From Ascochyta rabiei (taxonomy: Eukaryota > Ascomycota > Dothideomycetes > Pleosporales > Didymellaceae): DNA of 64,000 bases. Positions 11,722 to 22,303 of the stretch are shown in pieces. The stretch is from contig NC_082412.1 in NCBI RefSeq assembly GCF_004011695.2, positions 868,001-932,000 on the forward strand. Direction: 5' to 3'. The notes beneath the pieces are model-generated. The model saw only the letters and a list, made by a program, of their open reading frames with translations. It searched no databases and had not been told where the DNA came from. The translations under genes and the position numbers were made by a program. The first letter of the stretch is position 1. Every line of letters begins with the position of its first letter.

Positions 11722-11975
11722 GGGCAGCGAGAGGCAGCGAGATGGAAAGCGTGGAGGAGCGCTTCTTGGAGGTGCAGAGAAGGCGAGCCGACCAGGCAGA
11801 CGAGAAATGAGCGACGTCCATGGTCGGTGGTCGGTGGTCGGTGGTCCATCACTTTAGCGCGGGACGTGGGGACGTGGGGACGTGAAAGCTGAAAGCAAAG
11901 CGCGTCTGCAATGGCGGCGAGACGCGTCGCATGCGCCGACGCCCCCAAAGCCGGCCGCATTGCACCAACAACACC
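11722..11975. promoter_or_regulatory. Divergent promoter, NDUFAF6-like and RAD5
   Basis: Only 254 bp separate the two start codons, so both genes share this promoter. A GGTCGGT tandem run lies at 11822-11845 and two GGGACGTG copies at about 11860-11885. No known regulatory site is assigned. Confidence 0.5.
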
Positions 11976-14900
11976 ATGGAGGCGCCCCACCCCGACCAAC
12001 GACCAGCAAAGAAGCGCCGCTTTTTCGCACAAGACTCGTCGCCAGCCCAAGCACGCTCGAAGCCGTCCCATCCACGTCGGCCGTCCGCGCCGTCCCCGCC
12101 GTCCCCGCCGTCCCCGCCGTCCCCGCCGTCCCCGCCACACGCACCCTCGAGTCCAACACGCCTACCCGACCAAGGGCAAGACGGCCCCCGTGTACCAGCA
12201 CGCGATGGCTTCGACGTGGACATGCTGCAGGCCGTCGTGGGAGCGCTGCCCGCCTCCACCCTGCAGAAGCTCAAGGACGTCAGCAGCAGCCATGTGGAGA
12301 GAGGTACGAACGCTTGCCCTTGCACCGCCAACTCGTCCACCGTCGACTAAGTCGCTGCACAGCAATCAACCTGTATCTCGACGGCTCATGGGCCTCTGCC
12401 TCTGCCTCTGCCTCTGCCTCTGCTCCTGCCTCTGCCTCTGCCCCTGCTCCTGCCCCTGCCCCCGCGCCCGCTCCTACCCCCGCGCCTGCTCCTACCCCCG
12501 CCGCCCTCTTCCTACCACGCCCCCACTCCGTCCAGACGACGATAGCGAGCTCACTGCAACGCACCGAGTCCCAAGACTCGCTCGCCTCGCAAGCCTCCGC
12601 GCCCTCGACGCCCATGGCCCGCCTGCTGAGAGACACGCCTCCCAAGCGCTACATTGGTTCGTTCGGAGTCGTGGGCTGGGCGACGACGAGCGGCACACGA
12701 CTGCTCAAGCACAACGACAAGCTCACCGTGGAGCGCTTCAAGAGGCAGCCAAAATCCAAGAAGCGTGTCGTCGCCCTCCAGAAGCAGGACATTGTCGTGC
12801 GATTCACAAACGAGCGAGGCCAGGAGGTCGGGAGGCTGGAAAACGAGTCGGCAGCCTGGGTGTCGGCCTTGATCGACCAGAAGGTCTGCTCCTTCGACGG
12901 CACCTGCGTATACGCCCCAGACAGGATACGAACGAGCGACACGATATACCTCCAACTGCACGCCCATCTCCTGCGCGCCGCTTTCGATAAGCGCAACTTC
13001 ACCAACCCGGACGACAACCGAGAGGTTAGCATCTTCGAAGAGAAGGAGACGTCCGACGAGCGCGATCTGAGGATGCGCCAGGTCGGTCTGGTGAAGCTCT
13101 TCGACTCCATCAACCTGCACCCCTCACGTCGGAATGAAAACACGGAAAAGCACAAGCGCCAACGTCTTCTGCAGGCAGCAGAGAGCGCCGAGAGCAAGGA
13201 CGAAAAGCCCAAGCCGAACAACGGGACGCCTGCAAACGGCACGTCTTCGCCACCAGGCGACGAAGCTGAAGAGGGCGCAGAGCTCGAACAGGACCAGCTG
13301 GACTCGTTGTACAAGAAAGCGCAGTCGTTCGATTTCAACACACCTACAATGGAGCCTGCGGACACATTCGTCATGCACCTTCGCAAGTACCAGAAGCAGG
13401 CCCTACACTGGATGGTCGGAAAAGAAAAGGACGAATCGCTCCAAGCCAAGGACCTCTCCATGCACCCATTGTGGGAAGAGTACCAGTGGCCCGACAAGGA
13501 CGCTGATGATCAAGACCTGCCCACCGTCCAGGACCAAGCCATGTTCTACGTCAACCCCTACTCTGGCCAACTTTCGCTAGACTTCCCCAGGCAAGAGCAA
13601 AACTGTCTCGGCGGCATCCTGGCTGACGAGATGGGGCTCGGCAAGACCATCGAAATGATGAGCTTGATTCACACGCACAGAAACCATCCAGACCAGACCG
13701 AACAATCAGCCGCACCCAAAGCGCTTCCTCGCTTGCAAAAGACCAGTGCAGCGGTTGAGCCGGCGCCCTACACCACCCTGGTCATCGCGCCTATGTCCTT
13801 GCTTGCACAATGGCACAGCGAAGCGGAGAAGGCGTCGAAAGAAGGTACCATGAAAGCCATGATCTATTACGGATCGGAAAAGGCCGTCAACCTCCAGAAA
13901 CTCTGCTGTGCATCCAACGCCGCCAACGCTCCCAACCTAATCATCACCAGTTACGGCACAGTTCTGTCTGAATTCAATCAGGTCGCTGCTCAACATGGCA
14001 ACAGAGGGTCGCACGGTGGTATCTTCTCGCTGGAATACTTCCGCATCATCCTCGATGAAGCGCACTACATCAAAAACAGGCAGTCCAAGACAGCAAAAGC
14101 TTGTTACGAGCTCAGCGCGAGGCATCGATGGGTGCTTACGGGTACGCCAATTGTCAATCGACTCGAGGATCTGTTTAGTCTGGTGCGCTTCCTAAAGGTC
14201 GAACCCTGGAGCAACTTTTCCTTCTGGAAGACATTCATCACAGTACCCTTTGAAGCAGGCGACTTCATCCGCGCTCTCGACGTGGTGCAAACCGTCCTCG
14301 AGCCGCTTGTTTTGCGCCGAACAAAGGACATGAAAACGCCCGACGGTGAGGCTCTGGTACCTCTACCACCAAAGGTCATCGACATCGAGCGCATCATCCT
14401 ATCACAAGACGAGCGAGATGTGTACGACCACATCTACTTGCGAGCAAAGAGCGTTTTCACACAAAACGCCGAGTCTGGCATGCTGCTGAAGAACTACACC
14501 ACCATCTTCGCTCAAATCCTCCGTCTCAGGCAATCATGCTGTCACCCCATCCTAACGCGTAAATCTAGCCTCGTCGCCGACGAACTCGAAGGCAACGTGG
14601 CGTCTGATCTTGCCAATGGTCTTGCCGACGACATGGATCTCTCCAGTTTGATCGAGCGCTTCACCGCCGATAGCGACCAAGACGTCAACAAATTCGGCGC
14701 CCATGTCCTCAAGCAGATTCAAGACGAAGCCGAGGCCGAATGTCCCTTGTGCTTCGAAGAACCTATGGCCGACCAGGCCGTCACTGGCTGCTGGCATTCC
14801 GCTTGCAAGGAATGCTTGCTGAACTACATCAACCACCAGCGCGACAAAGGCGAGGTTCCCTGCTGCTTCAACTGCCGTGAACCCATCAACGCGCGTGATG

Positions 14901-15590
14901 TCTTCGAGGTCGTGCGCCACGACCACGTCGTTGACAAACCAACACACAGTTTTGGTATTGGCGCTCCACCATCGGCTACCCAGACACCGCGCATTAGCTT
15001 ACGGCGGATTGGCCTCAGCGGCTCTGCGAAAACCCAAGCTCTACTCACCCACCTCAAGAAGAACAGGAAAGAAGATCCCCAGGGGAAAACTGTAGTCTTC
15101 TCGCAGTTCACATCTTTCCTCGACCTCATCGAACCTGCACTTGCTCGAGATCACATCCCCTTCCTCCGCTTCGATGGCTCCATGGCGCAAAAAACGCGCG
15201 CCGCCGTTCTTGCCGAGTTCACCGCGTCCCCGAGACCCTATGTACTGCTGCTTTCGCTGCGGGCGGGCGGCGTGGGACTGAACTTGACCTGTGCGCGCAA
15301 TGTGTTCATGATGGATCCGTGGTGGAGTTTTGCGGTCGAAGCGCAGGCTATAGATCGTGTGCATCGCATGGGTCAGGAGGGGAGTGTCAGAGTAGTAAGA
15401 TTTGTGGTCGAGGGCAGCATTGAGGAGAAGATGCTGAGGATTCAGGAAAGGAAGAAGTTCATGTAGGTTTCTGTGATGGATGGAGTGTGAACAGACGCTA
15501 ACGTGATGCAGTGCGAGTAGCTTGGGTATGATGAGCGAAGACGAGAAGAGAGTGCAGAGGATTGAAGACATCAAGGAACTGCTCAGCTGA
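11976..15590 (+). CDS. RAD5: DNA repair helicase / E3 ubiquitin ligase Rad5
   Basis: SWI/SNF-type ATPase and RING E3 that polyubiquitinates PCNA and remodels stalled forks in error-free damage tolerance. Exons 11976..12303, 12363..15462, 15512..15590; 1168 aa, close to yeast Rad5. The start is the ATG giving MEAPHPDQRPAKKRR (a likely NLS); the frame upstream without ATG is ignored. HIRAN domain from about residue 203; Walker A LADEMGLGKT near 526; DEAH at about 674; RING near 903-949 (CPLCFEE, HSACKECLL, CCFNC); helicase C motifs FSQFTSFLD, FDGSMAQ, SLRAGGVGLNL and DRVHRMGQ. Before HIRAN lie repeat-derived SPP and ASAP low-complexity tracts. The last exon encodes SSLGMMSEDEKRVQRIEDIK and ends ELLS. 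Its terminal sequence is repeated after the stop. Identity is firm. Confidence 0.95.
12085..12134 (+). repeat. 9-bp coding repeat in RAD5
   Basis: About five copies of GCCGTCCCC, read in the RAD5 frame as repeated Ser-Pro-Pro. A second low-complexity coding tract (GCCTCT/GCTCCT, about 12392-12500) encodes alternating Ala-Ser and Ala-Pro just before the HIRAN domain. Both are likely length-variable between strains. Confidence 0.8.
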
Positions 15591-15774
15591 GAAAAGAGTG
15601 CAGAGGATGGAAGACATCAAGGAACTGCTCAGCTGAGAAAAGAGTGCAGAGGATGGAAGACATGAAGGAACTGCTCAGCTGAGAAAAGAGTGCAGAGGAT
15701 AGAAGACATCAAGGAACTGCTCAGCTGAGAAAAGAGTGCAGAGGATGGAAGATATCAAGGAACTGCTCAGCTGA
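15591..15774 (+). repeat. 46-bp repeat copied from the end of RAD5
   Basis: Four tandem 46-bp units (15591-15636, 15637-15682, 15683-15728, 15729-15774) directly follow the RAD5 stop codon. Each nearly repeats the last 46 coding bases, running from GAAAAGAGTGCAGAGGAT through GAACTGCTCAGCTGA. Units differ by one or two bases. The first copy lies in the gene itself (to 15590). The array starts immediately after the native stop, so the protein is unaffected; it would form the start of the 3' UTR. Confidence 0.95.
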
Positions 15775-16865
15775 GGCAGCTACATAGAGCATCAAAACAT
15801 ATCTGAGGACTACGAGGGCACGATTCGCATTTTCATCGAAGCATTACGGGCGCGCAAGATGGGTTCCGCATCATTAGCGATCAAGCATTGTTCTTTAGTC
15901 ATACTTGTTGTATATACAGCACACCCATAGCTAGCGTACTCCAGCCTCGTGCTGCCTGCCATTCCTGGCTCAGCAAAACATGTCAACAATAGTGAAATAG
16001 CACGCGGAAGAGTCGCACCAGCGAGCAAGGCCGTGTAGCGACCCCACCGATTACGACATAGCGAAGATACGAGCGTAGCTGAGAGTCACACTACTTCCAT
16101 CTAATGAAGATACAAGTGTACTACGAGGTACATTCACAAGTCCGTAAATTTTAAAAAAAAAATAAACACCTAAAACCCGTTCATCCTATAGACGGCCTTG
16201 ATGTAATGAAGATACGAGCATAGTTAAGAGGTACATCTACAAGTCCTTACACTAAAAGATAAACACCTATAACCTGTTGATTCTACCGACTGCTTGAATC
16301 TAATAATGATACCAGTGTAGCTAAGAGGTACATTTACAAGTCCACGAATCAAAAGACAAACACCCACGACCCGTCGAACCTGCATCTTCCGATCCGTGCG
16401 AATAAGACAATGTTCCCCAAAAGGACAGGACCAGCATACGCACGGCACGATATGGCAAGCTTGCAAACGCCTACCTGTCCAAAAGATGCCTGCGCTGCGA
16501 CGCATTCGATCAAGTCACTCGACACCGCTTTCGACGCGGACGGAGCGGAAGATGCGGCGGTGTTGGAGAAGGAGTTTGCGTTTGAACTAGGGCATGCATG
16601 CATGTCCGGCTTGCGATTGGGCCATCCTCTCGGCTCGGGTGGTATCAAGAGGTTGTGCGAGATATGAGCGCCGTTCTGGAAGTAGGTGATGGGTGAAGAC
16701 AGATGTCTGGCGTCAGAGACAGGTACTATGCGTTCCACCGTTAATACGTGTGTTGCGCCGTTGGTAGGAGAATTGCGTATCGCTGTGATGAAAACTTGAA
16801 CGGCATTTGGATCGCGGTAGTAGTAATGGTAGTAACACACACAGCTTCGCTGCACAGCTGTCTGC
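15775..16865. other. Intergenic with repeats, no supported gene
   Basis: RAD5 3' flank, then AT-rich tandem repeats (16059-16390). Frames in 16400-16990 on both strands show no domain or clear splice structure. Confidence 0.45.
16059..16390. repeat. Degenerate tandem repeat of about 100 bp
   Basis: One partial (from about 16059) and three longer units (starting near 16102, 16204 and 16301) share TAATGAAGATACNAGNRTAG, then GAGGTACATNTACAAGTCC, then an A-rich block before AAACACCTA. Copies are diverged with many transitions. It is not recognised as a known transposon. Confidence 0.75.
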
Positions 16866-17204
16866 CTAGACACCAATGTACTCTCTGATATCAGGCAGTG
16901 CCGTGCCATCCTTGGGGCCGTTGTATCCTTCACCCGTCGCTGTGCACCCAGGGACGAGCGCGCAGAGCGTAGTGCCCAGACCCTCACGCATCAAGTTGCC
17001 ACCAACGAGCGTCAGTCCACCCTCGCGAACGTACTTCTGCAGATCGAACGGCGCGCGAACGGTGTCCTCTACCAGATTCAGCAGCGGTGGGATATACTTG
17101 GGTGGCTGGCGGTAGATCAAGGATACGTAGCAGTGGGCTTGCACAGACAGAGGGGTGAGTAACATACAGCACGCTCGGATAATAGGAAGAGGGTGAGGTT
17201 CCAT
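16866..17204 (-). CDS. Possible small or C-terminal exon, unknown
   Basis: The frame ending at 16866 reads like protein over about 80 residues (RQPPKYIPPLLNLVEDTV, then DLQKYVREGGLTLVGGNLMR and GLGTTLCALVPGC). The upstream part does not, so this may be the last exon of a spliced gene entering through an acceptor near 17130-17145. I do not recognise the family and found no convincing first exon. It could also be a gene relic beside the HET gene. Confidence 0.3.
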   Translation of the reverse strand: MEPHPLPIIRACCMLLTPLSVQAHCYVSLIYRQPPKYIPPLLNLVEDTVRAPFDLQKYVREGGLTLVGGNLMREGLGTTLCALVPGCTATGEGYNGPKDGTALPDIREYIGV

Positions 17205-17525
17205 GGGTTCGGTGGCAGCATCACCATCGAAAAGTATGAGGTTCTATGCTCAATAGGCATACTGATCAACAAGCCATGCGGCTAACGCATCGCGCCCCTC
17301 TCGCTTGGCATAGATCCGGGAGTGAAGATGAACGATGTCACCAAGCTCTTTGTTGTTGATTGAGCAGTTGCAGCGGGCTATCGAAGCTATCCAGGGTTAT
17401 TGAGGTGATGTGGGGTGCAATCTACGGCCCGGGCCTGGGTACACGGTTGCACAAAGCCAGAGTGCAGTTTCTGCGATTGGACTTTACGCCAACCAGCCTC
17501 CGAGCCATTGAACAGGAGGCAGTAT

Positions 17526-19418
17526 TCATTTGAGGAGAAAGGTACGTTGCTGCGTGGCTCGCAACCATTTGTCCTCAAAGACACAACCTTCCAGGAGGTC
17601 GACAGTACGTCCGATTCCGATTCGTACGTATGTTTCCTCATCCTGCTCGTTTTCGGTCTTCTCGACCAACATAAGGTATGTTACATTTGTGTCCTGCCCA
17701 GAGTCCCAAGTTGGCTCAGGTTGTTGCATCAGCACGATTGCTATGCACTCTTTGAAATCTTCACTTGGTATGTGATCCAGATAACCCGTTCCAATACGGC
17801 ATCCAAACTCCTCGTAGATAGAGATGATGCGTCGCAGATCTGGGTCGTCGAATGGTGGTCGTGTATCACAGCTACTTCGACAGAAGACTCTGGCGTGATA
17901 CGCTTCGATCCTTAACCTAATGTCTCGTCCCCGGTCCACAGCATCATCGGTGAACTCAAGCCGAAAACCAACTATGCTTGCAATGTAGTTTTGAGCATCT
18001 TGTACAGACGATTGGAGCGGACGTTTACACGTAGCGTCCAGGACCCATGCTGGTGGCTGACACAGCATCCTCACGGGTCCCCTCCTGGATGCCCAGGACC
18101 AGCTAGGAGCTACAGAGGGTCCGTCACGTAGTTTCGTGCTTTCGCAATACCAGAGGAAACCGTATGGCAGGTGTTCCCACCAAAGTCCTGCAGCGTATTT
18201 CATGCCCGTGGCATTGCGAAAAGTCCTTGCTATACCACCAATGGCCGCGAAGACGTCGGTATCAACCGTCAGGTCGAGCCCGGAGTATTGACAGACAATA
18301 TCGTACCACTGCTTGATTTGGACGGAAGCAGCATCACCTAGGTAGTGCTTTCTCGCAATGCGCTTACCGGTGTCTTTGTCTGAAAAGGATGCAGTTCTTT
18401 CCCGTGCAGAACATGTCATGCATTCCCAGAGAACCTCATCTCTCGCATAGTGCAACACCCGTCGAGACAAGAGCCTCTCTTGGAGTACCCACCCTCTTCG
18501 ACTCAGAGGTGACTGGCGGAATGTGTCCTTCCAAGACAGTCCTGACTGTCGCCACGACTCCTTGTCGTCGATCCGTGCTGTTGGAAACGCTCTCTTGGTA
18601 GCAAGGAAGCCTGTTGAACCGTCAGGCGCGTCTAGCGCAGATATGGTCAGGTGCGCGTTCCTGTAGTAGTGGCCCATCTTTGCAGCTTCTGCTCGCCAGT
18701 CTTCTTGGCTATCTTGAATGATGCATAGTGCATCGATCCAAAGATGTTTAATGTTGAGTTTGCGCGTGACTTCAATTGCGTCTCGAAATGTCCGAGGTAG
18801 ACTGGGAGGATCAATGTGTATCTCGAACAGCCTAAGGTTACCAACCGTGGTTATCAGCCCTGGGGAGCTGCCCCAGCAATGGCTCAGAGCTGCGTACGTC
18901 TCCCCAGGTGGAAGTGAGTTCCAGTAGGTAAGACGTAATTTGTCCGTAACCTCGATCAGTCTCCTTGGGACGATGAGGTCTTTTGGCTTTTGGCAAGCAT
19001 CGTGTTTTGCAACACAGTCAGCGAGCCAATTGGAGATCAAGCTGTACGTCTCTTCTGCATCTGGGCGCGTTTGGACTCGCCGAAAGTCGTGACCTGCTAG
19101 GGGTTTCAGCAGGGAGCTGTCTGTGACGCCCAGAACCTAACACTGACCTGGCCCAACGACCTCGAATCTCTGGATAGCATCATTGAAGCCTTTGACAGAC
19201 ACCGAGTCGCTGTGAAGCCTGGCAATGCGCAGTTTTTCGCACCTGCCGACGTCTCTCGGCGATTGCTTGCAGAACGTGTGGAACAGCAAGCGACAGATCT
19301 GGCAGCCCTTTGCTGCTGAGATCTTCAGGCTTATCTGGGTATGGTGGTCAATCCAGTTGTGCGTATTGGCGCCGACTGTTCTTCGACAGCGCCCGCAGAG
19401 TGCGTCGAAAGTCGACAT
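17526..19418 (-). CDS. HET-domain protein (heterokaryon incompatibility type)
   Basis: Joined as complement(17526..19093, 19148..19418), 612 aa; the 54-nt intron has a GTCAGT donor and CTAGCAG acceptor. HET domains trigger cell death when genetically unlike hyphae fuse. The N-terminal 90 residues have Cys pairs (CGRC, CQIC), then the HET core: YAALSHCWG near residue 156, LWIDALCIIQDS with a following DW, and RGWVLQERLLSRRVLHY. The C-terminal half contains SWSWASRRGPV and further sequence without a known domain; no NACHT or WD repeats are present. Such genes occur in many diverged copies per genome, so the partner cannot be guessed. A doubtful small exon lies just 3'. Confidence 0.9.
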
Positions 19419-19705
19419 GGCACACCGTGCTGTTCATGCTGGACGCTGTGCCGAGTGCTTTGTATTTGCCGATGCACGCCTGGAGAAACAAGAGCGTTGG
19501 ATTGTTGGATTGGCGTGGTGGTTAGTTCGAGGTGCAAGCGTACCTGACGCTAGCGCGGCTGTGACGTGATGTTCTGACTGTGCCCCGCGTCCCACCGCGG
19601 CTCGGGGTAAAGTAAAGAAGTGTAAAGAAGAGTGAAGAAGTGCAAGGAAGTGTAGAGAAGTTGGTCTGCTCCCATCGCAGCCCCCCCTGCCCTACACAAC
19701 TCACC

Positions 19706-20948
19706 ATGGCCTCCGCGACAGCCTCCGATGGCCAGACGTCGTCGCAGCCAACACCAAAAGGCCTGACCACGTCGGCCAGCACGCAGTTCCCCACCGTCAA
19801 CATTGGCACGCGCAACTCGGCACTGGCGCTCATCCAGGCCAACGCGGTCAAGCAAGCGCTGAAAGATGCCAACCCAGGCCGCACGTACGAGATCTGCCCT
19901 GTCATGGTGCAGGGCGACAAAGACAAGATCACCCCGCTGCAGCAACTGAGCCAAGGCGAGAACGCAAAGAGCCTGTGGACCGGCGAGCTCGAGAGCATGC
20001 TGGAGAAGGGAGACCTGGACATCATCGTCCACTGCCTGAAGGGTACCCGAGCCCGTCCTTGGTCCACGCGCACTGCTGATCAGCACAGACATGCCCACCC
20101 ATCTGCCCGACAACCTCCTCCTCGGCGCCATCCTCGAGCGCGAGGACCCCAGCGACGCCCTCATCATCTCGCCGCGCCTTCCCAAGGAGACCACACTCGC
20201 CACACTGCCCCAGGGCGCCACCATTGGCACGTCTTCGGTCCGCCGCGCTGCTCAGCTACGCAAGCTCTACCCGCACCTGAAGTTTGCCGATCTGCGAGGC
20301 AACGTCGGGACAAGGCTAGGCAAGCTGGACGCCGAGGACTCGCAGTACTCTGCCATCATCCTCGCAACTGCCGGCCTGAACAGGATAGGTTTCTCGAATC
20401 GGATCAGCCAGAGACTCAGCAGCAGCACCGGCGGCATGCTGCACGCCGTCGGTCAAGGCGCCCTAGGCATTGAGATCAGGAGGAACGACAATGTCATGAA
20501 GGACATGCTCAGCAAAATACGATGCGAGCGCACCACGCGGGCTTGTGGCGCCGAGCGCGCACTCCTGCGCACCCTCGAGGGAGGATGCAGTGTGCCAATC
20601 GGCGTCGAGACAACATGGCGCGGCGGGAAAGGTCTGGCGGTCGGCGCTCAGCCTGCGAAGGACTACGACAAGCACGGTGCTGCTCTGGAGGTTTCAGAGC
20701 CCCATCTCGACGACCAGGAGCTGGTGCTGAAGACAATGGTTGTTAGTGTGGACGGCACCGAGTTCGTTGAGCACGAGGCAACACGCAAGGTCCGGTCCGC
20801 AGAGGAAGCCGATGAGTTTGGGCAGGAAGTGGCAAGAATCTTGATCGAGAAGGGCGCAGGTAAGATCCTGGAAAAGATCAAAGTCGAGAAGCAGTGGGGT
20901 GCAAAGAAGCAATTGGAGGCCATGGGCGTCGCCCCAGGCACAGCATAG
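19706..20948 (+). CDS. HEM3: Porphobilinogen deaminase (hydroxymethylbilane synthase)
   Basis: Third enzyme of heme synthesis; condenses four porphobilinogens to hydroxymethylbilane in the cytosol. Exons 19706..20042 and 20089..20948; 398 aa. The 46-nt intron splits the signature CLKDMPTHLPD. Other conserved blocks: NIGTRNSALALIQA near residue 31, GELESMLEKGDLDIIVH, ATIGTSSVRRAAQL, ADLRGNVGTRL, GQGALGIEIR, and the cofactor-cysteine loop TLEGGCSVPIG with Cys near residue 278, where the dipyrromethane cofactor attaches. The upstream leader carries an AGAAGTGTAA-like purine repeat (19605-19665). Start chosen at the first ATG in frame. Identity is firm. Confidence 0.96.
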
Positions 20949-21248
20949 ATGAGTCGACAGCAACTCACGAATGCACAAGCCACATTGTGCCTATGACGCG
21001 AAGCACAGGCTGGAGACTTACGACTCATCAAGCACATAGGCAGCACTTACAGGAATAACTGGGTTCACGCGACACATTGTCAAATTGACTTCATCGAACA
21101 GCACATTCGTACAGCTCTGCTGTGCCTAGGGTGAAGGAAAGACGGACTGACCGTCGAGATGTTCAGTGTATTGTGTATGGACAGCCAACAAACTTCAAAG
21201 ATGTATACTTCAATTCTGAACACCTCGTAATATCCACATATGCGTCAT
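20949..21248. other. Convergent 3' region
   Basis: 300 bp between HEM3 and the rhodopsin-like gene on the opposite strand; presumably the two 3' UTRs. No other feature seen. Confidence 0.5.
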
Positions 21249-22303
21249 CTATCCAGGCAAAGGCCAGCCTGCATTACTACTCGACCTTTTCCACGTCTCG
21301 AACCCGCTCTTTACACTTCCCGGTCTTGTCACCGGCGGGGTAATCGTCCACTCCTTCCGCTCTGGCTCCCCACCCATGACTGTCGTTGTGCTCTCCAGCA
21401 GACTCGCACCTAGTGGCGGCATCCGAAGACTAGGCACACTCGCACGCCGACTCCTCGGCCAGGGGGATAGCGGCGTGTCCCCGCCGTCTCTCAAGAAGGA
21501 TATACTGCGCCCAAACTCGCGTATCCTTGCTGGTGCAGTCGATACCACGAGGGATGCGAGGAAGGGTAGGTTGGCGAATATGATGAGGAGTGTGGGCTCC
21601 GTGATGTAGAAGAAGAGGTATGTACGTGAATCCGGTGCCGTGAGGACCAAGCATCGTGCAAAGATGCCGAAAACGAGGGTCAGGGTGCCGGTCGCTGTGA
21701 GGATGGCAAGGAGAAAGCGACGCGGTGTTGGAATGAATGGTGTGGGGAGGATAAGGACAAGGAAAGTGGTCAGAGTGCTGAGTGTCAGTGAGACAATGGT
21801 GTGGTTGTGGTAGGTTAGACAATGTGGATTGTCTTCCATGTGTGCTGGTTGGCACCAGGACAGTAGTGAAATTTGGATGATCAGGAAAGAGATAACGCAA
21901 ATGGCTGAGACGATCTGCACATAGCGTCTTCGAAGAATGCTGAACGCGACTGGACTAGATAAGTCAGTGAGAGAACTACTGCGGTCTAACAGCAATCAGC
22001 CTACAAGATTCGCCAGTACAATATCAGAAGACACACTTTGACAAAGCATGTTATGACCAACTGAAGTTCCTCGAGTACGTATCGATGTGTTCGCTGCTGT
22101 TGTGTAGATGAGTTGGAGACCAGGTTGGTGAGGACGATGAAAGCAGTAAATGGCAGAAGGAGGGACACCATGATCCAATCATCAGCCTGCAAGTCTGCAA
22201 AAGACTTGAGCATGATACGTCGAAAGATCAGTCTTGCGAAAATGATTGAGATGGCCAGTGCATAGAACGCCCACGACTGAATAGCGAGCGAGTGGGTGTC
22301 CAT
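21249..22303 (-). CDS. Fungal rhodopsin-like integral membrane protein
   Basis: Joined as complement(21249..21954, 22005..22303), 334 aa. The 50-nt intron has a GTAGGC donor and CACTGAC branch before CTAG. Seven hydrophobic segments are visible: AFYALAISIIFARLIF, WIMVSLLLPFTAFIVLT, LVITCFVKVCLLILYWRIF (across the splice), IVSAICVISFLIIQISLL, IVSLTLSTLTTFLVLILP, LLAILTATGTLTLVFGIFA and a last one through IFANLPFLASLVV. The order, the short loop with DDW and the YWRIFP-type motif match the rhodopsin-domain family found in large numbers in Pezizomycotina, which usually lack a retinal Lys. The tail is Ser/Arg-rich and cytoplasmic. Ligand and role are unknown. The start could lie upstream; I took the first ATG that gives a short N-terminus. 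Confidence 0.8.

Noticed and set aside
11882..11975. RAD5 starting upstream
   Set aside because: The frame has no ATG there, and the spliced model from 11976 gives a standard N-terminus with a nuclear signal.
11032..12140. Long minus- and plus-strand frames of repeating 8-residue units
   Set aside because: They arise because the 24-bp intron minisatellite is open in many frames; the splice sites of the complex I assembly gene explain the region.
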